A DNA stretch of 64,000 nucleotides from Triatoma infestans (Eukaryota > Arthropoda > Insecta > Hemiptera > Reduviidae). Where the stretch lies: contig JAAEAF010014379.1 of assembly GCA_011037195.1 (NCBI GenBank), positions 62,001 through 126,000 of the forward strand, written 5' to 3'. The notes below the pieces were generated by a model. It searched no databases and was not told where the DNA came from. It saw only the letters and a list, made by a program, of their open reading frames with translations. The position numbers and the translations under genes are program-made. Of this stretch, positions 45,001-56,600 are shown one piece after another; within the stretch, counting starts at the first letter, position 1, and every line of letters starts with the position of its first letter.

Positions 45001-48000
45001 AAGATTTAAGAATCTTGCATTCAAGTTACATCATATAAAAGGCATCACATAAATAAACATGGTTTTTGAAGTTTAGTTTGTACTAAACTTGAACAGAAGG
45101 TTAGTTTAAAAGATAACCAGTAAACAAATTTAGAAGAGGATTTACAAGAGTACATTTGTGACGCAGAAAGAAAGAAAAAAAGAGTAGAAATAAAAAAATA
45201 AAATAGAAAAACTCATGTAATGCGATTATTATTCAGCGTTCAGTGCTATAAGAAGTTATTATTACTAGCAGTGAGGTTATTTAGCACAAAAGTGGGTCAT
45301 AAAACAAACAGGACAAACAAACAATACATTAAAAGGACCCTAGAAGTAAGAATTTTAAAGGGATGGCTCTAAACAAAGTCAAATCCACTGTGAACTGAAG
45401 ATCTACTGTAGTTCCTTTAGGCTGTCACTAGTCATACATTGAATATCGTCTGAAAATTGCCACTTTAATTTGATAATATATATAAGTTAGACTTTTCCTA
45501 TGACATTGGCTAAAGCCAAGTAGTTTGCACATATCCACTACAGGAACTCAAGTAATGCGATCCTACGTGTATTGTATGAATAGTGGGTATGTGTAACTTC
45601 TAACGGCAATGTTTTCCAAATTGTGGGACGGCACGGAGTTATTGCAGGGGGCGTGCACTCATCTGAGTGTAGACAGGCAAATAAAAAATAAATTAAATCA
45701 ATGTAAAAAAAATGTGTAATTAAACATTTACCCAAAACGTTTTCTGCTACGTAGTGATTGCAAATTCATTACTAGAGCAAGAGAGAAATGCTCCAGGGTC
45801 AGCTCTTATTCTTCTGATATTTAATTGTGATGAATGTGTGATTGCAAACGAAATTGGTGTTTTTAATGTATGAACTGTATTATTCTGTGTCATACTATTA
45901 TTACAAATATTGAGGTACCCTAACATTTTATCTCGATTTGAAAACCTTTGTTCATCCGCATACAAAATAATTAATTTAATGTTTTATTAAAAAAAAAAAA
46001 AATGGTTTGCATTCCATATTCCATGGCATATCACACATATTTGTTTACGTGTTAAATCTTAAGATATTTTAAAAATACAATTAAAAAATATATAGTTATA
46101 GAATGAGAAATACAAAATTAATGGACTTTACATATTTTTCTATACGAAAAGGCAGCATATAAAAAAAAAAGTTTGGAAACCATTACTTTATGGGATAATT
46201 AGATAAAATGGAGGTAAAATTTTGATTAAAAACTTAATCGACTGATAATTTCCTAAAACAGACAGATTCTTTAATTTCTTAGTTTTTTAAAGAAAAAAAT
46301 CCAAGTTCCTTTTTACTTTTTTATTTACTCTTACTGCTATAATTATTGCAATCGTATCAAGTTTTCAAATTTGAGTTTTCAGAAAAATAATTTTTGGGAA
46401 TAGTTTTGTATGTTTGTTTTTTTTCAATGCCCTGCGTCATATTTGGCATTCCACCATTCGACTTCTAGCAGCCCAATATATCTTGGCTCTTGCTGAGAGC
46501 TCGTCATTAGATGGTGTATTTAAATCAGCAAGGGCCTCGCACTCGAAGAGGTGATCTCCAGTCATGTGTCCGGCCCCGCAGAGAACACAATCCCGATTAT
46601 CGACTAACCCAATTAGATATGCAATATCTATGCAAATGCATATCTATGCAATATCTATGCAAATAAATATGCTTGTAGATAGTCATGTCCGGTTAATAAT
46701 CGGAAGCAGGCTACTGCTTCGCTTCGCGGCAGATTATTTGGCAACAAGCTCTGACTGAGGATCGCCCAACGCTTGCCCTCTGACTGTATCTCATGTAATT
46801 CTGCCGTTTTCTTTTTCACACATGCCCGGAGAAGTCGCTTAGCCGTTTCAAATGAAATGGGTCCTTCCGGCTGGGTGATACCTGCCGTTGACTTGGCTAG
46901 TCTGTCCGCTTCCTCGTTTCCCTTTATGCCGCTAGGAATCCAGTGTAAAAGTACTTCTACTCCCTTCTCGATTAGGTCGTTAATGCTCTTACGACATTCT
47001 ATGATGTCGCACGATTCGGTCTCTGCCCAGGTAGTTAATGCCTTTATCGCCGCCTGCGAGTCAATAAATAAGACTACCTTGTTTACCTTTAAGTGAGGTA
47101 TTTGTTTTAGGGCTAAAAGAACAGCTCTAACTTCCCCATCGAAATTGGAGGCAACCCTTCCTACCGGTTCAGCCAAACTAAAAACTGAAGAATAGACTCC
47201 CGCGCCCGCGTTGGAGACAGCATCCAATGCTGACCCCTCCGAATAAATATGCATCCGAATATTTTCGGGATACCTTTCAGAAATGGTTTCTAAGGGTAGG
47301 GCCTTTAATTCGTAGCCAGCAGTATCTCCTTTTTTCACCTCTCTAATAAGGCGCAGCATTTCTTCGGCGAGATATTTTTGGCCTGTCACTTGCTCATTTG
47401 GAAGCATCTGTCGCTCAGTTTTTGGGACAACATACTTAGAAGATAAGTCCTCGGCAGTCGATAAAAAAGTCTTTTGAGACTTTAGCCTTTGAAGCGGTTG
47501 CCTATAATTGTCCCAGTTCCTTGTACCAGTACGCTTTAATAGCTCACTAGTTTTTAGCACCGCCATATCTCTCCTAAGACTTAATGGTTCGATGCCTGAT
47601 TGTATTTCCACTGCTGCAATAGGCGTGGACTTTGGGTCACCAGTGATTATTCTCAGCGCTTGGTTCTGGGTGATATCCAGCTTCTTCAAAGTTGATCCCG
47701 ATGCTGTAGCAATAAGTTCGGTGCCATACTCCATCACAGGTCTCACGTATGACTTATATGCCTGGATTAGCACATCTTGAAACCTGTACCCCACTTAGTG
47801 CCTGTTATTCTTCTCAATAAACCTAAGGCGTTTTTCGCCTTTATTTACACGTGTGCTTAATCCAATTCAGCTTAGGACCCATTTTAATGCCTAGATAGAC
47901 TGACTGCTTCCTTAGTCCGCCTCAAACATTCCTCTCTGAATACCAACGACACATCATATTGTATGGTGGAGAGGATGAAAAGCTCATATTCGGTCTTTAG

Positions 48001-50108
48001 GGGGTTAACCTGCATTTCGTTTCTTTCAGGCCAACTAGCCAATACTTCAAGTCCGCGTGTTAGTTCTGTTGCAAAGATTTAATACATCTACTTGCTGCCC
48101 AGATCACGAGATCATCCGTGTAAAGCAATGCTTGTATCCCGGGTATTGTTTGAATTTCTCCTACTAAGTCATCCATCATCAACTTAAACAGGAACGGGCT
48201 GATTACTGAGCCTTGAGGGAGTCCCTGGCGTGTTTGCCTAAAGCTCTGTTTTCATCTTATTCTGATGAATCGCTGTGCAAGAAATGATGAGATGATGTTG
48301 AACATCCTTCCTTTCACGCCTTTATTCAGGAGTTTTCCTAAAAGACCCTTTCTCCAAAGACAGTTCGAATGTTTACAAAGACCGCTAAGGTACTTTGTTT
48401 TTTATGAAAGCCATCTTTAATTTCTTGACCGAGACGTCGTACTTGTTCAGTGGTATTTCGATGTTTTGTGAACCCAGATTGATTCCGCGACAGGAGACTA
48501 TTATTCTCAAAATATTGCTGAAATCTCCCCAGAACCATCCTTTCGAATGTCTTGCAGATAACGCTTGTCAGTGCAACTGGTCTGAAGTTTTCAGGCGTGT
48601 TCTGCTCCTTGCCTTTTTTGGGAATCGGGATAGTCTTAGCTTTTCGCCATTCAGAAGGGAGATTCGTTATTTTACCGCTAGGAATTGACTTTTCGGCGCA
48701 TTTAAGAATCACATCCATAATGCGCTTCAGGCTTCGGTCTACATTGCTATCTACTAATTCTGGCCCTAAATTTATCTCAGCTTCCTCTCTGAACTTTTTC
48801 CAGTTGGCCTTCTTCATGTTCCATCTAACTCTCCTCATTACTTCATCTATGTTATATGGATGGCATTTATTATGCGTAACCAACAGAATTTTGTGCCCAA
48901 ACGCACTAGGGGATGACAAGAGAGAATGAGATATACAATCCGTAAGTGTGTGAATGAGATATGGTTTTGTATGTGTGTGTGTGTGTGTGTATGAGCAAAA
49001 TATCTCACAAATGATATTCCGATATTCTATGGAATCAAACACGATTGTTTGAGGCAAAAACGTCCACCAAATTTAGGATCGAATGGCCGCTGTGAAATTT
49101 TCTCTAGGTAAAATAATGGTAACATATAATAGATGTTTTCTCAGATGTTCGGATTTTAGTGTTCGCTAACATTCTTCTACAGAATTCTTTTTTGACTAAA
49201 TCGAAAAATTCTATAAGGATTACGTAAATTAGATTGTAATATATCTCGGAACAAAAAATGCTGCATCTAATGAGAGATCTCCATTGACAATGGATGGTCA
49301 TTCAAAACGATGCAAGAAAAGTGAAGAAAAAAACCAACTGTGTGTAGCGACCTGATAAGTAATTTAAGTGAATATGGTGTGAATCATATATTTTTCCAGA
49401 TTCGATTTGGAATTTGAGAGAAAAGTAAGACTGAGCAAGGATTCAGCATGATGCTGTTTCTCTTCTCTTACCACGTGATTGTTCATTTACATTATGGCTA
49501 AATATTAAATTTTAAAAACTAAATAATGGAATTCAGGCTTATTCAGAATCCGAACGATTTTATTAAACAAACTACCAAACTTTCAAATGGAATACTCTGA
49601 AAGATGACAATTCTTGGCCACAAAGAGTAAAAAATGTAGGTATGGACATTAATTCTTTTCTTTTAAAAGAAATTGTAAAAAAAAAAAAAATCTCTGTACA
49701 AAAATAAAAGGTAAATTGTACCTCATGTATACCAGTTAACGCTTGTTGCGCTTGTGCATCATTTGGTGGAACTACTTTTTCAAGAACATGATGATATTGC
49801 AATAGCTTCAGACGACATAAAGACATGACTGTATGAGCGTTTCTAAGTTCCACGGAGAGCACTTCTGGGTCCTGTTGAATTTTTTTAAGATAGATATAAA
49901 ACATCAAAATATACTCAGACAAAGAAAAATAAAATAAACACATATATAACACATAACACACAAAACAAATAAATACGCACACACGCACATATATATAAAC
50001 ATAAGGAAGTAATAAAATGCTTATAGTCGAAATTATACTCGTATCAGAAACTTTGATTTTAATATATTTGTTTTATAGCTACCATAGAATTAGAGTAAGA
50101 ATAATAAC

Positions 50109-50165
<57 letters not shown>

Positions 50166-50299
50166 TTCGCTCTCCCAACCACCTGTACATATTAATAGTT
50201 TGGCTTACATTTAAAGCATATCCGTCTATTATATTCGGGTCCAAAGGTGCTGACGGCGTAGAAATCCTATTCATAGGATCATTTTTCATCTTGAAGGAA
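42046..50299 (-). CDS. TBC1D5: TBC1D5 C-terminal tail, exons 11-13
   Basis: Exons 50209-50299, 49722-49871 and 42046-42282 (stop TAG at 42048-42046) complete the gene whose catalytic exons lie at 53666-58702. They encode residues 450-608: a linker, a helical VELRNAHTVMSLCRLKLLQYHHVLEK segment (coiled-coil-like), and a serine-rich disordered end. The final residues are ESDNDIYKSWKLL. The last four, W-K-L-L after acidic residues, fit the LC3-interacting (LIR) pattern, and mammalian TBC1D5 also carries LIR motifs. All exon phases match. The last intron, 42283-49721, is 7.4 kb and filled with element relics. Additional exons inside it cannot be excluded, but none was seen. Confidence 0.87.
45607..46185. 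mobile_element. Possible hAT-like MITE
   Basis: The left end CAATGTTTTCCAAATTGTGG and the right end, reading TAATGGTTTCCAAAC in reverse, are similar terminal inverted repeats of the kind found in hAT families (CAxxGTTTCCCAAACTG). No clear 8-bp duplication is visible. The inside is AT-rich and non-coding. Confidence 0.4.
46310..46400 (+). repeat. Fragment of the hairpin-ended repeat
   Basis: TTTACTCTTACTGCTATAAT and ATTGCAATCGTATCAAG, followed by GAGTTTTCAG, match the left end of the element at 11249-12205. The inside is missing. Confidence 0.5.
46440..48850 (-). mobile_element. I-group-like LINE with RNase H, decayed
   Basis: On the minus strand the order is: RT N-terminus (48338-48850, IPIPKKGKEQNTPENFRPVAL and LLSRNQSGFTKHRNT), RT palm (about 48080-48250, QGSVISPFLFKLMMDDL and YTDDLVIW), then RT end and RNase H in a 379-codon frame (46655-47794). 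A terminal zinc motif CVLCGAGHMTGDHLFEC lies at about 46530-46600. RNase H shows EVRAVLLAL, VLFIDSQAAIKAL and WIPSGIKGNEEADRLAK. Its first motif reads SEGSALD, with E where catalytic D is expected. The RT is broken by deletions near 48340 and 48650, and endonuclease and ORF1 are missing. RNase H plus RT suggests the I/Nimb group. It lies in the TBC1D5 last intron in the same orientation as the gene. Confidence 0.85.
50097..50166. repeat. (AAT)n microsatellite
   Basis: About 20 near-perfect units of AAT lie in the TBC1D5 intron, about 40 bases from the splice donor of exon 11. The tract explains the isoleucine and tyrosine runs in frames crossing it. Confidence 0.95.
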
Positions 50300-50849
50300 C
50301 TGTAACAATAAATAAACTTAAATAAACCTATAGTTATAATATAAATTGTAAATTCACTTACAGTGATTTCTGTAATCTTTTTGGATTCGTCTAATGCACA
50401 AATCTATGGATTTGTAAAGATGGCATGGGTTCTTAGTTTGGTATACTGCATGGTCCTGGTTATAGGGTGCTACTCTGGAATATTTTTTGGAACTTCTGAT
50501 TCTGCACTTAATTGAAAGCAACACCCTGAAGGCAACTATAACTCCGCCTCTCTTACTTTATTAAGCCTTGCGTATCTCTCACCAAAACCTACATTGTACT
50601 ACCTCCTGTCCTTCATCAATTATTACGCAAAATCCGTTCAATATAGAACTGTAATATAACGCCGCGAAATCAGAACCTACTGCATTTCAATACCCCTTCA
50701 AATTTTTATTTCCATGCGTAAACTTGAGTTCATCAACAACCACAATAAACAAAACAAAATAATTATTTAAAAACAAACATCAGCTGGCCATTGCGTATTA
50801 TCACCTCCATGTGACAGTATATTTGTGTTTCCTTTATTTCATACATATG

Positions 50850-51505
50850 TATTTCAATCAATTCTTTATTGCTTTTAAGATAAATATCTTACAGCAAGGG
50901 TTGAGTCTTTTACAAAAAGATATTATATAAAGAAAAATTATAAAAATTCACTACAGTGCCATATTAATAAGCTAAGAGTATGTGCCCAATTAAGATTGTT
51001 TAGTGACAAGTTTTGTAGAATTTATCTTAATAATATAACATACAGACTTGATCCTGATCAGTTATGCCCTTTATGTAAATCTGGTAATGACAGCATAAGT
51101 CACTTCCTGTTATTTTGTCCCACGTTAAATCACTTTAGACAGTTATACCTCTCGATTCATATTTCAAACCCATTAAATGATGAATCTCTATCTAACCTAC
51201 TAGTAATAGAGTCTCATACTAAAGTCAATAACCTTTTTCATTATGTACAAAAGTCATTAAAGTTAAGGAACTTAATCAAACTTGATTAGTTATTTTCTTT
51301 ATTTTATATTGGATACAGTGATCTTATCATAGTTAATAATTTTGGTTCTGTATTTCTTATTGTTATTATTCATAAGAAGAATGTACTTCATTTTGCCTCT
51401 TTTGGTACTGTATTATTTTATAATTTTTATAATTTTTCTTTATATAATATCTTTTTGTAAAAGACACAACCCTTGCTGTAAGATATTTATCTTAAAAGCA
51501 TACAT
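50850..51505. mobile_element. LINE 3' end flanked by inverted repeats
   Basis: Segments of about 90 bases, 50862-50955 and 51420-51500, are near-perfect inverted repeats. Both contain CTGTAAGATATTTATCTTAA and GTAAAAGAC. The right arm follows a LINE ORF end and contains what looks like a LINE 3' UTR; the left arm, read in reverse, is the same 3' UTR ending AGCAATAAAGAATTG. It looks like two LINE 3' ends joined head-to-head or an inverted duplication. Confidence 0.65.
50990..51290 (+). pseudogene. LINE ORF2 C-terminal zinc-motif fragment
   Basis: The frame reads LFSDKFCRIYLNN, then QLCPLCKSGNDSISHFLLFC, a C-x2-C-x7-H-x4-C motif found at the ends of ORF2 in several LINE clades (CR1, Jockey and relatives). 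It ends LRNLIKLD and a stop at 51287-51289. Nothing upstream in this frame is an RT, so the copy is strongly 5'-truncated. Confidence 0.72.
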
Positions 51506-52039
51506 ATGTATTTGGATACTACTGGGTTCATTATTTAGTCTTAAATCATACATCATTCCCACTTGTTTACAGCGTTTGCTAATTTGCAATCTTACACTTC
51601 TCCGTGTGTCCAATATGATCACATTGGACATTCTTGGAACATTAATGAATTTCCAGGTCTGTACAAAATTGGTCAGTTAAAAATGTAGTAGTGTAACGGA
51701 AAGTCTTATTAAATGTTTTTATTTTTTTTTTTTTTTTTACCTTAAACTCGCAGCTAAAGGTACTATCATTTATAAATAAAAATAATAAATAATTTTGTTG
51801 AGAACTGACGGTAAAATGTTTCATACGTTTTGACTTTAAAAGATCATCATCAATCGAGTCCTGACATTATTTTCTTACAAATAATAAACCTATAGTTTGT
51901 AATGAATCTATAACAATTAATAAAATTATAAAGCTATAGTGTAAATATATCTGTAGTGAATAACATTAAGTGATCTTTTAGGCATCCTCGGCCATATTCA
52001 TGAAAACACTCGAATTTTCGGGGTAGAATCCGCTAAAAC

Positions 52040-52175
52040 TCCTACCTACGTTTCACCCATGTTGCAAGGAGTCTCTTCAGGGTTGTTACACTTTGAAACC
52101 TTGCGTGCCACATTGGCTTTCAAGGTGTAACAACCCTGAAGAGGTTCATTGCAACAAGGGCAAAACGTCTGTTTT
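52040..52175. repeat. Family C inverted hammerhead-like pair (long hairpin)
   Basis: Arms of about 39 bases, 52059-52098 and 52118-52156, are imperfect inverted repeats sharing GGTTGTTACAC. The minus-strand core is CTGAAGA (plus 52074-52080), a loop containing TTGCAAC, GAAAC (52050-52054) and GTA. The plus-strand core is CTGAAGA (52136-52142), TTGCAACAAGGGC, AAAAC and GTC (52167-52169), where G is replaced in the GAAA. The layout is the same as families A and B, but the sequence differs. It immediately precedes copy 2 of the hairpin-ended repeat. Confidence 0.5.
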
Positions 52176-52225
52176 TAGCAAACCTCTGATGCGGTCTTTC
52201 ATTTTTCAACACTTAAATGCTAAGA

Positions 52226-53230
52226 AAAAATCTGGTGTGAAACACTCACACGACTTTCTGTTACTCCGGTTCTCAAAATTATAATTGACAAATGTTACAG
52301 TTTGTGTACCAAATTTAACGAAATTCGTAGAATATTAAAAAAAAAAAAAAGTTAAAAAGCGCACTTCCGGTTTACTAAATTTCTTAAAACTCGGAATTTT
52401 GGCCATCTATTTATTTCTAATTCATTTTGTTTGGATGATCAAATTGTATAATCAACTATGATAGCAATTTAGAGGAAGCTGTAACCCCACCCCTCCCCTA
52501 AAAGTGCCCTTAAATGAATTTTCCCAGAGAAATGTATGTTTGGTTTATACACGATGTTTCAAGAAAATCGTTGGAGCCTTTTTTGAGAAAATCGCGAAAA
52601 AGTGAAGAAATTGTTTAGTAAAGTGTTAAAATAAACGAACTTCCGGTTATCCGATTTTTTCAAACTCGGAATTTCAACAACATATTTAATTCTAATTAAC
52701 ATTATTAAGAAGGCAGAATTGTCTAATAAGCTGAGATAGCACTTTAGATGAAAACCTACCCCACCTCTCCCCCGGAAGTGCCCTTAAATGAATTTTCCCT
52801 AAGAAATGTTTCAAATAAAAGTTGTAGTTCATTGTATGTGTAGTTGACATATAAAGTTTGAAGAAAATCGTCGGAGCCATTTTTAAAAAAATCTCAAAAA
52901 AAGTAAAAAAAAAAAAAAAACAAACTTGTAAAGTGGTACTTCCGGTTGAGGAATTTTGACACATAACGTACACTCAAATCCCATGTTGATACCTAACGGA
53001 ATATCAAGTTTCAACTTTCTATGGTTTTTCGTTTTTTGAGCTATGCTGTTCACATACATACATCCATCCATCCATCATACATACACACACACACACACAC
53101 ACATAGCCCATTTGCTAAAAACCACTTTTTTGGACTCAGGGGACCTCAAAACGGATATTTCCGGCGAAAACCCGATATCGAAAATTTGACACGATTACAA
53201 TACTTCCTCTTACTAGGAGTAAGAGAAAGT
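52226..53230 (-). mobile_element. Hairpin-ended repeat element, copy 2
   Basis: This is the reverse-oriented relative of 11249-12205. It has the GTGTGA/TCACAC hairpin end (52234-52252), internal CCGGAAGT repeats in reverse (about 52365, 52642, 52939), an (AC)n tract near 53081-53103 and the AGTAAGAG hairpin end at 53208-53226. The two copies look roughly 85-90 percent identical by eye, over their whole length. It lies in a TBC1D5 intron. Confidence 0.78.
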
Positions 53231-53239
53231 AAAAATTAA

Positions 53240-53665
53240 TGTACAAATAATGAAGACGCGAATGTGATGACCTCGCTGGGTCGAAATGTCTTATGAAGAA
53301 ATAAAACTTTCAAGAATTGAGAAGTTTAATTATCCACACCCAGCAGAGGCTTTGCCCTAACAGAATAATGCAACATCTATTTCTCAGAACTGAACAAAAT
53401 AATAATAAATAATGTTGAGGCAAAGCTACTCACTCACTCAAAGAGCAATGAGTGATATGCGAGGATACCAATGAAACAGGAAACCAAACTTCAAAGTTGC
53501 TCATCATATTCAAATCTTGCAGAGAGTAATTCAATTTTAGTTTTCAATGCGGTGGAAAGGTACCACCTACAAAACTTGGAAACTTTCTTCCTAATTGGTA
53601 ATTCATTTTTGCTTAAAATGTAAACTAATTCTAAAATTTACAACATTAATCTCTCACACACTTAC
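53240..53665. other. TBC1D5 intron, short stretch with one hammerhead-like relic
   Basis: At 53260-53292 the plus strand reads GTGATGACCTCGCTGGGTC then GAAATGTC. This resembles the same core but has G in place of the invariant first C, so it is probably inactive. Nothing else was recognised. Confidence 0.4.
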
Positions 53666-56600
53666 GTCACTTGGGTCAGTTTAATCCTATTAGGTTCATG
53701 ATTTTTATAAAAATTATTTCTTCCATCACTAACAGCAGAATTTCTAGTAAAATAAAATTTTGTAGGAGCTTTGTAACGCTAAAAAAAAAATTATGTTTAC
53801 TTTTTAAGCGATAAATATATGATTATGATAAATATTGCCACATTACTTTTAACTATTTTCTATTATCAACTTACTTTCGGATTTTTTAAATGTAAAGCGT
53901 ATTCAATAATGGTAGATATGTCAACTGTAGTTGGATATCGCATCAAATTAGTAAGACTGGCAGTGTAATCTGAGGTTAATACTAAAACAATCAAACAGAT
54001 GAATTTATTTAAATTTACATTAAAGACATCTTAATTTTTAAATGGCTTCTAAATTGAGAAATAAATACAATTAAATCTAGAATTCTACTAGAATTCACCA
54101 TGCTTAGCAAAGAAAATAAATATTTTAGGCTAAAGTTAGGACTTTCGATTCCTTAAGTCCAACACAAAAGAGATTCCTTAATTCAAGATCTCTAATATCC
54201 ACCGTTTAATCTCAAAATATCAATAAAAGACGGTCGATGGAATTTTTTTTTCTTTAAAATCGATACATAAAAAAAGTTGTGAAGACCTTGTTATAAATAT
54301 ATATATCGGAATCCCTTAACGGGAAATGGTGAAAGGCAATTCCTAAACAATCATGGCATCCCTATGGATATTCCAACCTGTCAACACGAAACTGTACACT
54401 GCCCTAACACTCTGCACGTAATATATTTGGTTTACAGCGTTAGCTGATGTAAGCAGCCGTTTGAGTTTAACATCCCCCACAAATTGTAGCAACCCCCCCC
54501 CCCCATGTTTCCCCACATTCTTACATTTTTAAGAGGTAGACTCAAAAGAAAAGCACAATAGACCTTTGAAACTGTGGATTTTCCTTCATTCCCGTCCATT
54601 CAACAATATCTATTTCTTAGTCCTTATTTATTCTAACTACTTCTATCTTAATTCCTAATTTGGAAGATATCATTCGGATAATCTAAATACTTACATATAT
54701 TTCTAATTGCTATTAACATTGCTACTACAATATAATTTACAAGATCGAAACTTTTATTGTCGGCGAATATGGCATCCCATAATACCAAAAGATCTTGCAA
54801 TGGAAATTCTCTACCAAATAGCAGTCTTAACCATCGTCTGTAACAAATAAATAATAAAAAAAATTGAATTGTTTAACAATTAGCGAAAATTTCTCTAGCA
54901 ATCAAGTAAAAAAAAAAAATACAACTAACATTCCAAATAATGGAAGAGGTATATCAAATTTTTCCAAATGATTATAAAGTTGAGGATCCGTGGGTGCTAA
55001 CAGTCTTTCTTTTATCCAATTTAATTGTGCTATCACTTGATTTTCGTTGGAACTACTCTAAAAATGAAATGTAATAACATTAAATACAAAAATCTGTTTA
55101 ACATTTTGCAAAATGGCAAATTAGGCAAACTCGAATTTTCTACAATACATTAATTTCTTTTAATCAATCATACACCCATCTATGCAATCAAATGGAACCG
55201 TGCAATATACTCAAGTTAAAGAAAACAACTTACACCTCCTTCCCAGAATCTCTAAAGATATATATCCTCTGAGAAATTTTCAAATACAAGTGATAGACCT
55301 TATAGGTGTGTAATAAATTTTAAAAAGTTAAATAATGATTGAAAGTATTTTTAAAAAATAAAATAAAATGGTTCTTCCCAATTAACAATTTCTTGTCATT
55401 ACTTACTCCTAGTAAAACAAAGTTTCGATCGTGTCAACTTTTCGAAATTGTTTATCTATATTTATTGAATGTATATTTGTATGTCTATACATATATTTAT
55501 ATGTAAGTATTGTACTTTTTGTCATTTAGTAAAATAAATAAATAAACCCTAAATCATGTATTTGCAGAATTCAAATTCGAAATATTCGAAACTAATGTAA
55601 TATTTTCTTTTGCAGCACTAAGAAACAAAAACAAAAAAATTGTGTTTTCCATTGAATAAAATTTCAAGTTATCAAAAGAAAAAATTTACCATGGCATACG
55701 AACAGGCTGGAAAGTGACCAGTTGAGGTCGGTTCAAGGTTTGATATAAGATATGAACCTTCGATAGCATTCATTATTCTTCTGAACAATGTGCTAAAAAG
55801 AAATATTTATTTTTTTACAAGAAGAATATAAAAAACATAAATACAATGAAATAATCACACAATTCTCTACTTAGTACTTACTATGTATCTTCTTCTAAAT
55901 ACTCCGGATTTAACATTTCAACAATATCTTGGCTAAAAACAAGTATAGAAAAAATATGTTCTTTAAATTCATTTTGAAAATTCAACTTTAAAAGGCGCAA
56001 TTTCTATGTAAAGGAATGTACAAGTCCAAAAATGGGAAGTAGAAACACTGGAACAAACTGTTTCTACTGTTGTAAGCTGGACTGCTAACAAAGAACTGCA
56101 GAATACTCGATAAATTAAAATTTGAATTAAGACAAACTTTTAATTTGAATTTGTAATCAATTTAAATATAATCTAAAGAAACTGAATAGTTACGGCACTT
56201 TCAGGGGGTCAGTATTTAGGTCTAAACCGTTATATTTATTTGCCAAATTTCGTTAATATCAAGTATTATTAAGAGCTTACCGAATATATCCCTGTTCTTG
56301 AGCATGTAAAAATGCTTGCTGATCACAATGTACTACAAATAATACTGGTGCAAGTACCTCGTGCATGCCCTAAAATATAAAATTTCAATTATAAAATGAC
56401 AGAATTGTTTCGAATATTTCGAATGGTTATTGGAATCATAGATATTTTCCGTGATAGCTTATTTCATTTTGTGGTCATCGACCAGTTTCGGGCGTTCGCC
56501 CATCATCAGGATATCTTGATTAGACAGTGTCATCATAACACAGCTCTCACAGAATAAAATCAGTTTATATAAAAGGGCCTGTAAAATGATTTTCCACTGT

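Larger units (their letters stand above)
42283..46430. other. TBC1D5 last intron, part without coding elements
   Basis: At 42764-42830 a motif CTAACTCCGAAGGTTAGGAG is repeated in diverged tandem form. Around 43228-43473 two overlapping short frames in moderately GC-rich sequence do not match anything I recognise. From 43500 to 45600 the sequence is AT-rich and featureless. A hAT-like MITE occupies about 45607-46185. Confidence 0.45.
50300..52039. other. TBC1D5 intron with a small LINE inverted unit
   Basis: Apart from the LINE unit at 50850-51505 the sequence is AT-rich. Around 51810-51870 the minus strand shows GATGATGATCTTTTAAAG followed by AAAACGTATG, possibly a highly decayed hammerhead-like unit. 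Confidence 0.45.

Noticed and set aside
50097..50166. CRISPR-like or satellite array
   Set aside because: It is a simple trinucleotide repeat with no spacers; the window is eukaryotic.
50017..50289. Frames with long isoleucine or tyrosine runs
   Set aside because: They are translations of the (AAT)n microsatellite; the only real coding part is TBC1D5 exon 11 on the minus strand.
53260..53292. A further functional hammerhead
   Set aside because: The invariant first C of the core is G, so the essential core pair is lost; noted only as a relic.
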